Below, in pieces: positions 36,273 to 47,341 of a stretch of DNA of 64,000 nucleotides. The first letter of the stretch is position 1. The number at the start of each line of letters is the position of its first letter. The position numbers and the translations under genes are program-made. The notes beneath the pieces were generated by a model that was given only the letters and a program-made list of their open reading frames with translations, was not told where the DNA came from and ran no database searches. The stretch is from Davidsoniella eucalypti. Its lineage: Eukaryota > Ascomycota > Sordariomycetes > Microascales > Ceratocystidaceae. The stretch spans positions 620,001-684,000 of the forward strand of contig RMBW01000001.1 of NCBI GenBank assembly GCA_004009845.1. Direction: 5' to 3'.

Positions 36273-36552
36273 AGGTAACTATATGTAATATATGTAGGCA
36301 AAGATCGGCTCTGTCAAGTCGGGAATCCCTAGAAGCTATGGGCTATATGAGAGAAGCCTGAGAGCGTTATAAGCCATGCGAGTCAAGTTAAACTACCCTC
36401 AAGTGTGAACAAGTTATAACGTAAAAATAGCAGGTTACACACCGTATACACCGACTGGTAATAACTTAACATCTGATGTGCCCGGCACTTGGAAAGGTCA
36501 AAGCTCATGAAACATCTGATCTATCACTATAGCTCGCCAGGCCCAAATCAAC

Positions 36553-37448
36553 GATAGACTTTTATTTTATTTTTATTTTTAATTCATTTATCTTATGGAG
36601 CTATAGAGCTATGAAGATTTAAAAGAAACAACGAATAAATCAATACCAACAACAAAACATTACAGAAAACAAGTAGAAACGTAACGCAAAATCAAAGAAA
36701 ATCAACTACACCAAGACTCTCACCCCCACCACTCCTCATCTCGAAGTGCGACTGGTTCGCCCTCACCGGCAATACCCTCGTTAGTCACTTCCTCAACTTT
36801 TCCCCAGTCTCTTCCACCTATTCCTGTTTTTTTGAGAAATATTAACAGGGCTTGCTGGTACTTCGCCCTACTAAATAGATCTTCCATTTTTATCTCACCA
36901 TCACATCCCTCTTTCAACTCTTGTCTTTGCACAAGCCACTTATCACATTCCAACACCAAGTGCTGAATAGTTTCGATGACCAGCTGACAATGTCGACACA
37001 TGTTATTCGATACCTTGCCTATGGTCTTTAGATATGGCAGGTAAGCGCCCTTTCCCGTTAGAAGTTGATAGTAGGTTGTTGTCAGCCTCTTCTCGCCTTC
37101 AATCGGTTTCAGATCACTCACTCCTGTCTTCCCGAGAGACCAATAGTGATTCCCAAGTTTGTCGATATCAGGGTTAATCAGTGTGTCCCAGAGTTTGAAG
37201 ATGTTCTCTTTGATTTTTTTCTTGGTGTACCCAGTGGTTGCAATAGAGATGCATACTCTTTTTTCAAGAGCCTCCTTTGCAAGCTTATCCACTATCTCAT
37301 TTCCTTCTATCCCGACATGGCCTGGGCACCAGTGTATTTCTATACTAGTGTCTAGGTCTTGTAGGTTTAGCTTCTCTATAAGATTCGTGAATATGCCAGG
37401 CTTCCGTACTCTTTGGATGGCAGCTTGGCTATCGACAAAGATGAGGAC
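36553..37448 (-). mobile_element. LINE B: 3' part of a second non-LTR retrotransposon
   Basis: The 3' end at 36553 is T/A-rich and then has aattcatttatcttatggag and ctatagagctatgaagattt. Coding sequence runs from about 36720 to 37448, ending at a junction with LINE A copy 3. Only RNase H and the C-terminal domain remain. The 3' tail and protein differ from LINE A, so it is a separate family. Confidence 0.85.
36720..37448 (-). pseudogene. RNase H and zinc-knuckle C-terminus of LINE B
   Basis: Open frame with LIFVDSQAAIQRV (RNase H Asp), EIHWCPGHVGIEGNEIVDKL (RNase H core with the conserved His and Asp) and TYYQLLTGKGAYLPYL. The CxxC-H-C motif CRHCQLVIETIQHLVLEC follows, as in the C-terminus of several fungal LINE ORF2 proteins. 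It lacks RT and endonuclease. The frame continues to 37538 into LINE A 3' sequence, but that extension is a junction artefact. Confidence 0.85.
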
Positions 37449-39103
37449 TCGAAAAGAAAAAAGGGGATGTAAAACATGAAAACAAAAACATAGAACAATA
37501 AGGCAAATAAAACATAGAAAAACAGAAACAAAAACCACACCAAATCCTCCTCAGCCACTTCCCCCCTCCACTGTACTTGTCTGGCCCGCGGGGCTCTGTA
37601 GTGCCGCCATTTCACCTCCAGTCTCTTGGCAAGATACTTGTAGGAGCTCTCTTTCCGAAGTAGCTTTTTGACAAAGCTAGTCCGGAGTGGTCTCTCATTT
37701 CTGGGATGGAAAGGTTCCTTCCGTTGATGGCAGTTCCTTTCGGCCTCCGTATGTTTCGAAACGGTCATGGTACTCCGCAAAGTCGCCATGACCTGTCCGG
37801 GCAGTTAGGATCCGTCCCACCGTAGATCTGTGCTGGTCTTTAAGCCAGTCCACCTTGTAGACAGTCTTTGTTTCAAAGCGAACCCCAATGTGCTTTCTCA
37901 GCTCGCACTCCGCTATCCACCACTTGAAGTCGGCATTTAACTGTGGCATTTAACTGTGCGTTTTTTCATCTGCGGAAGCAAGGGACATAAGGTCACGGTC
38001 GAGGTCAACAAGCTTAGTATTGCTTGTACACCCTTGTATCGCCAACTTGTCAACTAGCTCGTTGCCAGAAACATTAGTGTGTCCTGGGACCCATCTGATG
38101 CTACCGACTGCTAGTTCTACGTGCCTCCTTTCCACTCATGGAGTAAACTTGGGATCTTGTTGACAGCCTCTTGAGAGGTTCCATTCTTACCAGCCCTATT
38201 GGAGATGCGTTGTGCAACACCCAAATTGTCGAGGTACAGATACAGGAGGAGCATGCTTGATGGCCGCTTGGACTGCATTGTCTACAGCAATAGCCTCTAT
38301 GTCGGCCACTTCTCGTAGAGAGCCACATCACCCTAGACCTTCACAGAGTTTGATGCCGTCATAAAGGACTGCCCAACCTGCCCTTCTCATCACGAGAACT
38401 ATCGGAGTAAACCCATAACGTTTTCGGGTCTGCCTCAGCCACCTCTTTCAAATGATGTTTGGCGACTTCTTCTTTGTCTAGCTGCGGTGGCAGACAGTCA
38501 TGGGGACCCTTTTCTTCTGGGAGGAGTCTGTTCGACTCTTTAATCGGCTCCGTGAGCAATTCCTTGTACACATCGACGTGTCCTTCTATCTCTGTGATGC
38601 ACAGCGGGTGCTGGGAGTCTACCGTGGAAGCCCGAATGGCAGCGGCTCTCTCGAGGTCCTTCATGTTTGGAAACGAGGAGAGGATGTGCAGAAGCCTAGT
38701 TGGCGTGGTACAGTATACTGGCAGTGCGGCCCTCAAGGCAGCTCTCGAAGCTACCTCTAGTCTTTCTTTCCCTGTAGCCTGCATGAATGAAGATCAGGTG
38801 GATGAGGGCATAGGTCAGTTGGGGGAGCACGTAATTCTTTTCAGGGTTCCGTTAATGGTGTCAACATTATCTGAAAATTTCCTAGATGAGACCGAAACGA
38901 GGCCATTATCAGCATAGGCCAGACCCCAAATTACCTACCCCATGTAAGCTCGTCATGTAAAGCGTACAAGATGGGGAAGGCTGGCCCTGTGGCAGACTGC
39001 TTCCGACTTTCCTGGTGACCGGTTGGTCTCTTTCTATAGAGAGGGAAACTTCCCGAGGAACTTATGTGGATCTCCCGGTCGGCGGTTTGACACTTTCTAT
39101 ACA
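37449..39103 (-). mobile_element. LINE A copy 3: internally deleted, ends 35 bp from tRNA-Asp
   Basis: Clearly homologous to copy 1 from tgtaaaacatgaaaac (about 37468) to the right border ggcggtttgacacttt (39103), where copy 1 also stops. RNase H (GHTNVSGNELVDKLA, 37950-38135) and RT C-terminal parts (38359-38784) remain in broken frames. Sequence between about 38830 and 38850 has lost several hundred bases relative to copy 1, and most of the RT N-terminus is missing near 39055. The 3' tail is absent because the left side is joined to LINE B. Confidence 0.85.
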
Positions 39104-39138
39104 GCAATTTCACTCCACCAAATCAACCAATCATATAA

Positions 39139-39210
39139 TCCTCATTAGTGTAGTGGTGATCATACCTGCTTGTCACGCAGGTGACCTGGGTTCGATTCCC
39201 AGATGGGGAG
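39139..39210 (+). tRNA. tRNA-Asp (GTC)
   Basis: 72 nt and intronless. Acceptor TCCTCAT pairs with ATGGGGA (one T-G pair); the discriminator is G. The anticodon arm CCTGC-TTGTCAC-GCAGG carries GTC, and the T arm is CTGGG-TTCGATT-CCCAG. The A box (TTAGTGTAGTGG) and B box (GGTTCGATTCC) are intact. The right end of LINE A copy 3 lies 35 bp upstream. Confidence 0.95.
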
Positions 39211-39690
39211 ATTTACCTTTTGCTACGCCCCCCGTGAGGCGTGAAGCGATCCATATTCACTATATAGCATGGCAGTTCATGCCTATTTATCCTTTTGCTA
39301 GTATTACATACTCCATATGCATATAGAGGAGGTTAACAAGCATCGAGTCAACGGAATATCGAAATGTGGCTATTCTTTTTTTGCATATATTGCGACTAAA
39401 CACCCAGAAACATCAAAAACAAAGAGGCCTGACTCCAAATATAGTAGTAATAAAGATCCAGAAGAGACAGATAAACAAGACAAGAGATGTGTGATATCAA
39501 AATGAAGTTTTGGGGCATGTGAGCTCATACTAGTAGAGATTGCCGTAGGGGAAACAACTTAATGTTTCCCCTAAGTCTTTTATCGATGGCGCCCCGAGAA
39601 AGGACAGAACAGGAAAGAACCATGTGATTTCATTACGGATCGTTCCAAGAGTTTGGCTTTTTGTGAGTGTTATTGAGTCGGGTTATTCGA
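39211..39690. other. Spacer between tRNA-Asp and SmF
   Basis: AT-rich sequence. A frame at 39317-39505 is Lys/Ser/Thr-rich with no domain and is not called. The pol III terminator would be expected just after 39210, but the nearest TTTT (39218-39221) is interrupted by other bases. Confidence 0.45.
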
Positions 39691-40233
39691 TCAGTCAGAC
39701 ATCTTCACGTCTTTCGAAGAATCTTGATCAGCTCCACGAATCCAGAGGACGTTGTTACACCTAGTCAGATTAACCACTGTTAGTATATAGTACAGCCTAT
39801 GTATCGTATTTGAACTCGTTGAAGCTTACCGAATCAGTACTTCGCCCAGATCACCAGTCTTCTTCTGGTCAATAAACTCCTGAGCTCCGCTGAGTTGGAT
39901 GTTCATGTACGAATCGATGGATATCAGGCGGCCCTTGTACTCGGTCTCACCCCACTTAAGACGAACAATGATTTCCTTGTTGATACTATAACCCAAGCAT
40001 TAGTCAGTCCTTTTTCCATATACGGTTGGTTCTTCGAATAGCAAGCTCTATCGGTATGCGACGCCATAATGGGTAGATGAAGGTTGCGATTACAGCCTTG
40101 TGGTAGAGAGCAATGGGGAACGTACAGGTCCTGAAGCATAGGACGGGGGTTGATGGGAGCGACCTGGAACAAAATGTTAGTATTGGCTCATAGTTATCTC
40201 AGATCCAGGTTAATTGGGCGGTCTTACACTCAT
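39691..40233 (-). CDS. SMX3: Small nuclear ribonucleoprotein F (SmF)
   Basis: Core Sm protein of the U1, U2, U4 and U5 snRNPs. Four exons: 40233-40228 (just ATG AGT), 40163-40126, 39985-39830 and 39760-39691, giving 89 aa, the family size. The product reads MSVAPINPRPMLQDL, INKEIIVRLKWGETEYKGRL, ISIDSYMNIQLSGAQEFIDQ, KKTGDLGEVLIRCNNVLWIR and GADQDSSKDVKMSD. Sm motif 1 (VRLKWG-EYKGRL-S-D-YMN) and Sm motif 2 (IRCNNVLWIRG) are both complete. The six-base first exon makes the gene easy to mis-predict. It is divergent from DBR1, with about 435 bp between the starts. Confidence 0.95.
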
Positions 40234-40668
40234 TTTTGCGGCTGTTGGGTGAGGTAGCTAGTAAGACTGATGCTAAGCTTTCTGAACATCGCAGCCTCCC
40301 AGCTTGAGTTTTTGGGTAAGGTCAGTCGCAAGGCACATGTTCTGCCGCTTTTCACCGCTTTTATTGGCTACGTTAGGGTTATGTATACGTTAGTTCACGA
40401 AAACATAACTCAACGTTACGGAATCACAAGAGAGATGTGATAAAATTAGAGATTCGTTTGAATGTGAGTAAATAAATAAATAAAATCACAATACAGTATT
40501 GCTAGGTTGATTAATTTCCCTTATACCATATTTGCGCTGTTAAATACTACGTATTACTTACTATTGGGCTTTTTTTTTCATCATAAACAGTAAAGTAAAA
40601 CCTTGACAAAAAATCCCACTATTAAAGAACCGGGTTAAACTCTACAAACAACACAACCAACAATCAGC
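40234..40668. promoter_or_regulatory. Divergent promoter between SmF and DBR1
   Basis: 435 bp between start codons of two splicing-related genes. AT-rich with a T-run near 40571-40578. No specific operator can be named. Confidence 0.6.
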
Positions 40669-42459
40669 ATGGCAGCGCCAACTATCACTAAAATCGTCGA
40701 GCAATCGGGGGTTCGCGTTGCCGTTGAAGGATGCGTGAGTTCCCAATTCTCCAGTATAAATAAACTTTCAAGGTTGCTGACAACACGATCGATGAGATTT
40801 AGGGTCATGGAACACTTAACGCCATCTATGATTCCATCAAGACCGCATGCCAGAAACGCTCATGGGATGGCATTGATTTGTTGATCATCGGCGGCGATTT
40901 CCAGGTAAGTTTCATATGCAAACTGGATTTATCCAGAGACTGACTTTTGTTAGGCTGTCCGGAACCCCAAAGATCTTAATGCAATGTCTGTACCAAGCAA
41001 GTATCGTGAACTCGGTGATTTCCATGAGTACTACAGTGGTGCTCGTAAAGCACCATATCTCACGATATTCATTGCTGGTAACCACGAGGCTAGTAACCAT
41101 CTCTGGGAACTCTTTTACGGAGGTTGGGCTGCGCCTAATATCTATTATATGGGTGCTGCCAATGTTCTTCGACTTGGTCCCATCAGAATTGCTGGACTAA
41201 GCGGTATCTGGAAGGGGCACGACTATCAAAGGACCCATTTCGAGAGACTACCATTTAACAGAGATGATGTAAAATCATTCTATCATGCTCGTGAGATCGA
41301 CGTAAGAAGATTGCTGTTGATGCGCTCACAAGTTGATATTGGTCTGAGTCACGATTGGCCTCGTGGAGTTGAATGGAGCGGTGATGCTGCACAACTTTTC
41401 CGCAAGAAGCCCTTCTTTGAGCAAGAGTCCAAGGATGGAACACTTGGTAGTCCAGCAGCTAGCTATGTTCTCGATAGATTAAGACCTCCGTATTGGTTCT
41501 CAGCCCATCTTCATTGCAGATTTACAGCAATCAAGAAACACCAGCCAGTAACTGACGCCGGGGATCAGTCTACTGAAATACCAAATGTTGATGATTCGAG
41601 TCAACCTGTGGCACCTGCGGTACCCGCTGCCCCTGTTGCGAACACAGATGAGATTGATCTTGACATGGACGAAGAAGATGCTATCACGCCAAATGATGCC
41701 GCCCCTGTTACAGCACCAACAAGTGTTGTCCCCGAAGAAGTTCGAGCTCAACTACCTGCATCTTTTGCAGCCCCAGCTACCACCAACACAGCTCCTCATC
41801 AGCGGAAGGTACCGGGCCAACCTGTGCCATCAACAATCCCAAATACAGAGACACGATTCTTAGCACTTGACAAATGCCTACCCGGCCGCCACTTCTTGCA
41901 ACTCAACGATATAATACCTTATGACCACCAACAACTGGCCAAGTATCCCCCGCGATCTGGCGGAACTACCAAATCTCGATTCAAGCTCCAGTATGACCCC
42001 GAGTGGCTTGCTATCAACCGAGTGTTGGCTCAAAGCATCCTGATTGGTGACCCCAATGCTCAGAACCCACCTGATCTTGGCGAAGATGTGTACATTCCAA
42101 TGATCGAAGCTGAAAAGAAATGGGTACAGGAAAACATCGTCGAAAAAGGAAAGCTAGATGTTCCGGAAAACTTTGAGCTTACTGCGCCAACTCATAACGC
42201 TAGCGAACCCGAAGTCACTGAGGAAATGCCTGTTGAATATACCAATCCTCAGACCACGACATTCTGCGAGCTTTTGGGTATTCCGAACAAATGGAATGCC
42301 TCAGAAGAAGAGAGGGAGGCAAGACAGCGTGCAGGCCCCCGTGAATCCTCGTTCCGCGGGGGCAACGGTGGCAGAGGGGGAAGAGGCCATCGCTACGGTA
42401 GCAACTCTAGAGGTCGTGGAGGTGGCCGTGGCGGTCATGGTGGACGTGGCAGACGGTAG
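40669..42459 (+). CDS. DBR1: Lariat RNA debranching enzyme Dbr1
   Basis: Metallophosphoesterase that cuts the 2'-5' bond of excised intron lariats. Exons: 40669-40734, 40803-40904 and 40954-42459; all phase 0, about 557 aa. Metal-binding motifs are all present: VEGC-GHGTL (GCGHG across intron 1), GGDFQ, GNHEASNH, GLSHDWP and SAHLHC. GLSGIWKGHDYQRTHFERLP is also typical. The central segment (about 200-280) is Pro/Ala/Asp-rich. The second conserved block FLALDKCLPGRHFLQL follows, as in other Dbr1 proteins. The C-terminus is RGG-rich (FRGGNGGRGGRGHR ... GRGGGRGGHGGRGRR), longer than I recall for yeast Dbr1 and suited to RNA binding or arginine methylation. The ATG sits right after a short AC-rich leader. 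Confidence 0.95.
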
Positions 42460-42757
42460 AATAAATGTTCATGCATGCACCGGAGATCAATCAAAGCTTC
42501 TGGTAAAACGTTTATAGGAGGTTTGTGCATAGCATCAAAATTCAAAAAAGTCATTTACATCCCTGGGTATATGGATAATTCTAACACTAAATGAGAGAGA
42601 AATAAAAGAGCGAAAGCGACATTGCAGAAGCTCGGACGGAAACAAATGGAAACAAAATCACGGAGTGAATGTAACTTTGTGGACTAACTTCTTTCAAGTG
42701 AGTTGGTTGGCCGCTATAGTACGCGTTAGTATAAAATGTTGGACATATAGGTAACCT

Positions 42758-43338
42758 TTAGCTGGAATAGTACTGACCGTCAAGACCAAGATAGTCAGCA
42801 GCAACTAAAAGTTCAAGACATAGTTCAACAGGAATATCCATGTTAGGTACGATGCTATCATCGTGGTTCCGCCAGCGCTCCCAGTAAAGGAAGTATTTTA
42901 CCACAAGTTCTAAAACTACACCACTGAGGTTGATAGGTTAGTAGGGTGTCATACGAACTGATATTCTCGGTATATGGTTATGTAGGCCTATATTTAGTGG
43001 TAATAAATAGTACTGGCCAGGGGCAATTTCAGATCAAGTGTAGTTTGTGACCGGTTCACTCAGACTCGCCATGCGGCTGTCTGTCTAAAGCAGTTGGCCA
43101 CGGGGATTAAAAAGAGCTAAATCATCACGAAGGGGTTAAATTGGAGGACGGGATCAAGGTCTTACCTGATTTCCGGGAAATGGCAGATGCCGGTCTGGGC
43201 TTCTTGGAACGTTGTGCGTTCAAGCATGCCGTTGATGACTGGGCTTAAGAGCGCTAGACGTCGTTGTATGACGAATTCGAAGCCATCACCCGATATAAGA
43301 GTGATGTATTCCGACTTGGCCGGATCTGATTCAGTCAT
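42758..43338 (-). CDS. ELC1: Elongin C (Skp1-fold/POZ adaptor)
   Basis: Two exons, 43338-43166 and 42923-42758, with a 242 nt intron, give 112 aa, the same length as human elongin C. The product has EYITLISGDGFEFVIQRRLA, LLSPVINGMLE, CHFPEIS-GVVLELVVKYFLY and IPVELCLELLVAADYLGLDG, the conserved C-terminal helix. Elongin C bridges BC-box proteins to cullins in ubiquitin ligases and binds Ela1 in yeast. The CHY/RING protein in this window is a separate ligase type, and I see no direct link. It is divergent from RHO4, although with a long leader between. Confidence 0.92.
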
Positions 43339-45040
43339 AGTGAAATGTTCCCCAAAGTATATCGTGAGAACGATGAACACTGTAGGATGGATGGTAATTT
43401 TAAACAACTTCAAGAGATTTTATATACATCAAGAACAATATATAATCAAGTATAAAGGGCGGCAATAGGCAGCAGTGGCCGCCAGGCCAAGTGGCCACAG
43501 CTGGCAGCTCAACGGACAGAAAAAGGCAACTGGAACGACTGGCTGGTTGTGAAACCCAAAAAGGTGGCTTCCTACCAGTGGGAACAATCAGCAAATCAAA
43601 GGCCCACTCTCAGCTGGAGGCTTTGGCCCGCTCTGGGTTGCTGCCAGGTTACTGCTAGGCGCAGCGACGATAGCAAGAGCACGAGCGCTAAAAGGCAGAC
43701 GCGTTGCTGTGGAGACTGTTTACTTTTTTTCGTGCTATTTCGATCTCGCCCTTTTGGGTTCTGAGACAAGCACTACTTGCGGCAGCTGACGGACAAGTTG
43801 GCATAGCTTCCTGCTAGTTCAAGGTCATCACATATAACGACTTAGTCGGTTTTAGCTTAGTCGTAGTACAGCCTCTGTAAAGTTGACTCCCCGACGACAA
43901 CAAAGGCTCAAGCCCTTTGTTCCGTGCCGCTTGTTGCTATTGCTACCTTGCTGCTGTCCTCTCTGGCAACGAGCCAACGAACTTGTTCCATCTATCTATC
44001 CCACACCAAGCGACCCTGGACGTTCGTTCCCTTAGCTATCTAACTCTGACAATAATAGCCCAACAACACAGAACTGAGTGCATGGCAACCGCGTTTTGCT
44101 ACAATTGCCACCGCACGGGTTCTTGATTTCCTTTTCTACTCTGCTGCTCTCATTGCTTGATATTCAGCTGCTCTGCTCTGCTCTTGTTCTTCTTGTTCTC
44201 CCACAGTCCATCGTCTCTTCTCTTTCTTCGCTGCCTTTTGACGCATTCCAACTCAACTCTTTTTCCTTTCTATTGCTCTCATACTTTCGCTTCTCTTGCC
44301 CTTGTCTTTTTTTCGGTTCTACTCGATTTGATATCGACGCTCTATCTGACATCGACACTACTTTACACGCCGCCCTACCACTGCCGCTGGAATTCTACTC
44401 CGTCAGTATCGTTGCTGCGATATTTTCCAACTTTCGTTCTCATTTCTATTCCATTTTTGCCATTCCGGCTTTCTTCTCAAATATATTTTATCTGCGCCCA
44501 AAAAAGCAAGGTTGCCCGTTTGTCCCAGATCTACATATTCTGCAAGTGGTTCTCCATACAAAACATACGGCACAACAAACACTCTTTTGTCCTGAGCTCG
44601 CCCAGCCTACTACTCATCTGCGTCGAGACGAAACGAGACGAAACAAGCATTGCAGTCTTCCACTCACTCTCCGCCGCTTTCTTTCCATTTTTCTGTGGCC
44701 TCCATTCTCTTTATCGCCTTCACTATATCTTCGGCCAAGCCGTCGACAACCCGGTCTCAATTTCGATTTCGACGAGGCTGAACGGATCGCATCGTACCCT
44801 GGAACAGAAAACCAGCTACAAGACCCAGAAGAGCTAGAAAACACCCAGAACGCCCTTTTACCACTGGCATCCGCCTCCCTGTTCCATCTTCACCCACACA
44901 GCGTCGCTTACTGCGAAGCCTATATTTTTCCCATTTCTTTGTTTTTTGGGCTTTCCTCCGGTCAAGCAGCTCACTAACGCTCGTTCGATCGCTCGACTGC
45001 TCCCGTCTCTCGCCATCTTATTGCTACGCTTTTTCCGGCT
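43339..45040. promoter_or_regulatory. Divergent region and long C/T-rich leader of RHO4
   Basis: 1.7 kb between the divergent elongin C and RHO4 starts. 44130-44750 is densely pyrimidine-rich and gives open frames of up to 299 codons that are rich in Ser, Leu and Phe, which I read as composition artefacts. Several upstream ATGs (for example 44078) precede the RHO4 start and could act as uORFs if transcription starts that far upstream. Confidence 0.5.
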
Positions 45041-46138
45041 ATGACCTCCTACCAACAGCGCAGCTCCCACTACCCCCAGCCTAGCGAATCCCGGCATGAC
45101 GATCGCCGGCACCAGCATTCGCACTCGCAATCTCAGTCCTACTCTCAACCTCAGACCCAAAACTACCTCCCAAATCACTCCTACAACCACTCTCACTCAT
45201 ATTCACAAGACCAGCGCATAGGGTCCAGCGACGGCACCGTTAGCACCACCATGAGCACATCCAGCGACCGCCAGTCCGCGAACACACACGTCACCGAAGG
45301 CCCGGGCTTTTCCAAAAAGATCGTCGTCGTCGGCGACGGTGGTTGCGGCAAGACCTGTCTCCTGATTAGCTACAGTCAGGGCTATTTCCCAGAGGTATAT
45401 CAGCCTATCAGAGCTATCTATTACTTCATCTATCGATTGCGTATGCCAGAATGATACTAACCCGTAATCGCTAGAAATACGTACCCACCGTCTTCGAAAA
45501 CTACATCACATATCCAACCCACTCTGGAACTGGCAAGACCGTAGAGCTAGCTCTATGGGATACTGCCGGACAAGAAGAGTATGATCGCTTGAGACCACTG
45601 AGCTACCCAGAAACCGACCTGATTTTTGTATGCTTCGCTATCGATTGCCCTAACTCTCTCGAAAATGTTCTCGATAAGGTATGTTTATAGCCATTCTCCG
45701 CTACCACCTCATGCAAGATGTCATCACGATTTGAACCGCCACCATTCTAACTTCAATATACAGTGGTACCCCGAAGTTCTCCATTTCTGCCCTTATACCC
45801 CACTAGTGCTCGTTGGTCTCAAGTCCGACCTACGTTTCAAGAAGTCATGCATCGAGATGCTCAAGACACAAGGCTTGACGCCTGTAACACAAGAGCAAGG
45901 CATGGCAGTGGCCAAGAAGATGACCGCACAGTATGCTGAATGTAGTAGTAAAGAGATGATTGGTGTCGACGAGATATTTGAACAAGCTATCAACACTGTT
46001 GTTGCCAATGACCGGAAAACACTCGAGGCTGAACTCGCCAAGTCAGGAAAGCCTGCGAAAGGCCGTAGCAACACTGGTGCAATTCCTGGCTCTGGCCAGG
46101 CTACGAAGAGAAAGAGGAGAAAGTGCCAGTTCCTGTAA
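45041..46138 (+). CDS. RHO4: Rho-family GTPase Rho4
   Basis: Exons: 45041-45394, 45475-45678 and 45764-46138, about 310 aa. A His/Ser/Gln-rich N-terminal extension of about 90 residues precedes the GTPase, as is typical of Rho4. G1 GDGGCGKTCLL, switch I KYVPTVFENYIT, G3 DTAGQEEYDRLRPLSYPETD, G4-type LKSD and G5-type CSSKEMIGVDEIF are intact. The basic C-terminus KRKRRKCQFL ends in the CAAX box CQFL; terminal Leu predicts geranylgeranylation. In filamentous ascomycetes Rho4 acts in septum formation through formins and the cytokinetic ring. The ATG at 45041 is the first that keeps the extension in frame; a later Met (MSTSSDR, 45251) is possible. Confidence 0.93.
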
Positions 46139-46901
46139 GCCATCAGTGATGGTTTTTAGCTTCTGCCACATAGGCATGAAATGTGACAATGGTTTCAACT
46201 CACGAAGCATAATACGACGGTGGCGATACGATGCTAGAAGAACAACGCTTTTTTATTTATTTGATTTTTTTAACTGCTTGTTTTATTTTACACGGAAGGC
46301 AAGGGAAGAGTTGGGTTTCGTTTTTGATTTGTGTCTTTCTTTTTTTTTTCCTACTTCTGCTTTTTTATTCTCTTGTGTTCTCATCTTTTGGGCCCTTGGT
46401 TGCTACACAACTCTCTACTTCTTTACCACTTTTCTTTTTATATTAGCTCTCTTTGCTTTCTTCTACCCTCCAGAACAATTTAGCAGAAGATAATGAGTCA
46501 AGATAGACAGGGACAGAATGTTGTTGTCCAAGACTATGATATGCCTCGAACCCTTTTCACGCTATCTATACGCATTATTACATTCCCCCAAGTTCTGACA
46601 CGACATCCCAAGTGGGATGATTCTTTAAAATATTCATTCTTCAGTTCTCTCTGTTTCCAAATGATTTACTTCATTTATGTACCTTGTTCCTTTTTTTCCT
46701 ATGTCTAAATACTCAAATACTACTGCGAATACTTTCAAAATGAAACAGGCTATACTCCATACTCTCGTTCATCAAAAAGCAATCTCCAAGCATGAGCAGG
46801 GCTGACGTTCAAGGGTATTTCTACATAGTGAGGCTATATGGTGATGTTATTATCACTTCGTGAATACATGTGTATATATGATCACACATGTGACATAAAA
46901 T
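46139..46901. other. Intergenic region between convergent RHO4 and DAD1
   Basis: T-rich 3' flank of RHO4 to about 46480. The rest has no recognised gene. Frames here are short and hydrophobic from T-rich composition. Confidence 0.55.
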
Positions 46902-47341
46902 CTATTGGATGGTGGTCTCCATTTCTGAGTCTTCTTGCTTAACGGTCGTACCATCTCCGTCTTCCTGCTTGGTCTCTTCTTCCTTTCCCATAACGTTCTC
47001 GAACTGGGACCATAGGGCTTCAACAGAGGAAAACTCATTGCCAACCTAATTGATATTTCAGTAAGTCAATGTGCTTTCTTCAGGGAGGATATGGAAAGAT
47101 GACATAAAATAAGCACTTACGGCGATAACAGCTTCAAGAGAGCGGTTTAAGTTGTTCAAATTCGTGAGAACGTTGTTGAAGCTCTATTCATAGGAAAACC
47201 ATTGTCAGTAGAGCTGTAGAATAATAGAAAATCAGAGTAGGTGTCTAGGCATCGACAACATACCAACGCGATACCAGAAATCAAGGCTTCTCTTTCCTGT
47301 TCGAAGAAGGATTTCTCCCCGTTACGGTCGTTGGACGACAT
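46902..47341 (-). CDS. DAD1: DASH/Dam1 kinetochore complex subunit Dad1
   Basis: Three exons, 47341-47264, 47183-47121 and 47045-46902, phase 0, give 94 aa. The product reads MSSNDRNGEKSFFEQEREAL, then [39 protein letters not shown] and SQFENVMG. This follows the Dad1 pattern (FxEQRxxLxxxI, LNxLNxSLExxIxVGxEFxxVxxLW). The acidic tail KQEDGDGTTVKQEDSEMETT is lineage-specific. DASH forms rings on kinetochore microtubules and is found only in fungi and a few other groups. Each exon is under 150 nt, so the gene is easily missed. Confidence 0.92.

Larger units (their letters stand above)
33847..36552. repeat. Segmental duplication, right copy (~2.7 kb)
   Basis: Partner of 27608-30216 in direct orientation. 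It carries the paralogous secreted-protein gene (35039-35765, -). Compared with the left copy it has a short insertion at about 36199-36272 that matches the LINE B 3' tail, plus small indels. LINE sequence touches it on both sides (LINE A copy 2 plus a short segment on the left, LINE B directly on the right). Confidence 0.9.

Noticed and set aside
27608..36552. Possibility that the two duplicates are an assembly error
   Set aside because: The copies differ systematically in both exons, have indels and different neighbours, so they are distinct loci; an error in copy number cannot be excluded without reads.
44078..44977. 299-codon frame upstream of RHO4
   Set aside because: Ser/Leu/Phe-rich product of a pyrimidine-rich leader, overlapping another long frame of similar composition; no domain, and it ends just before the RHO4 start.
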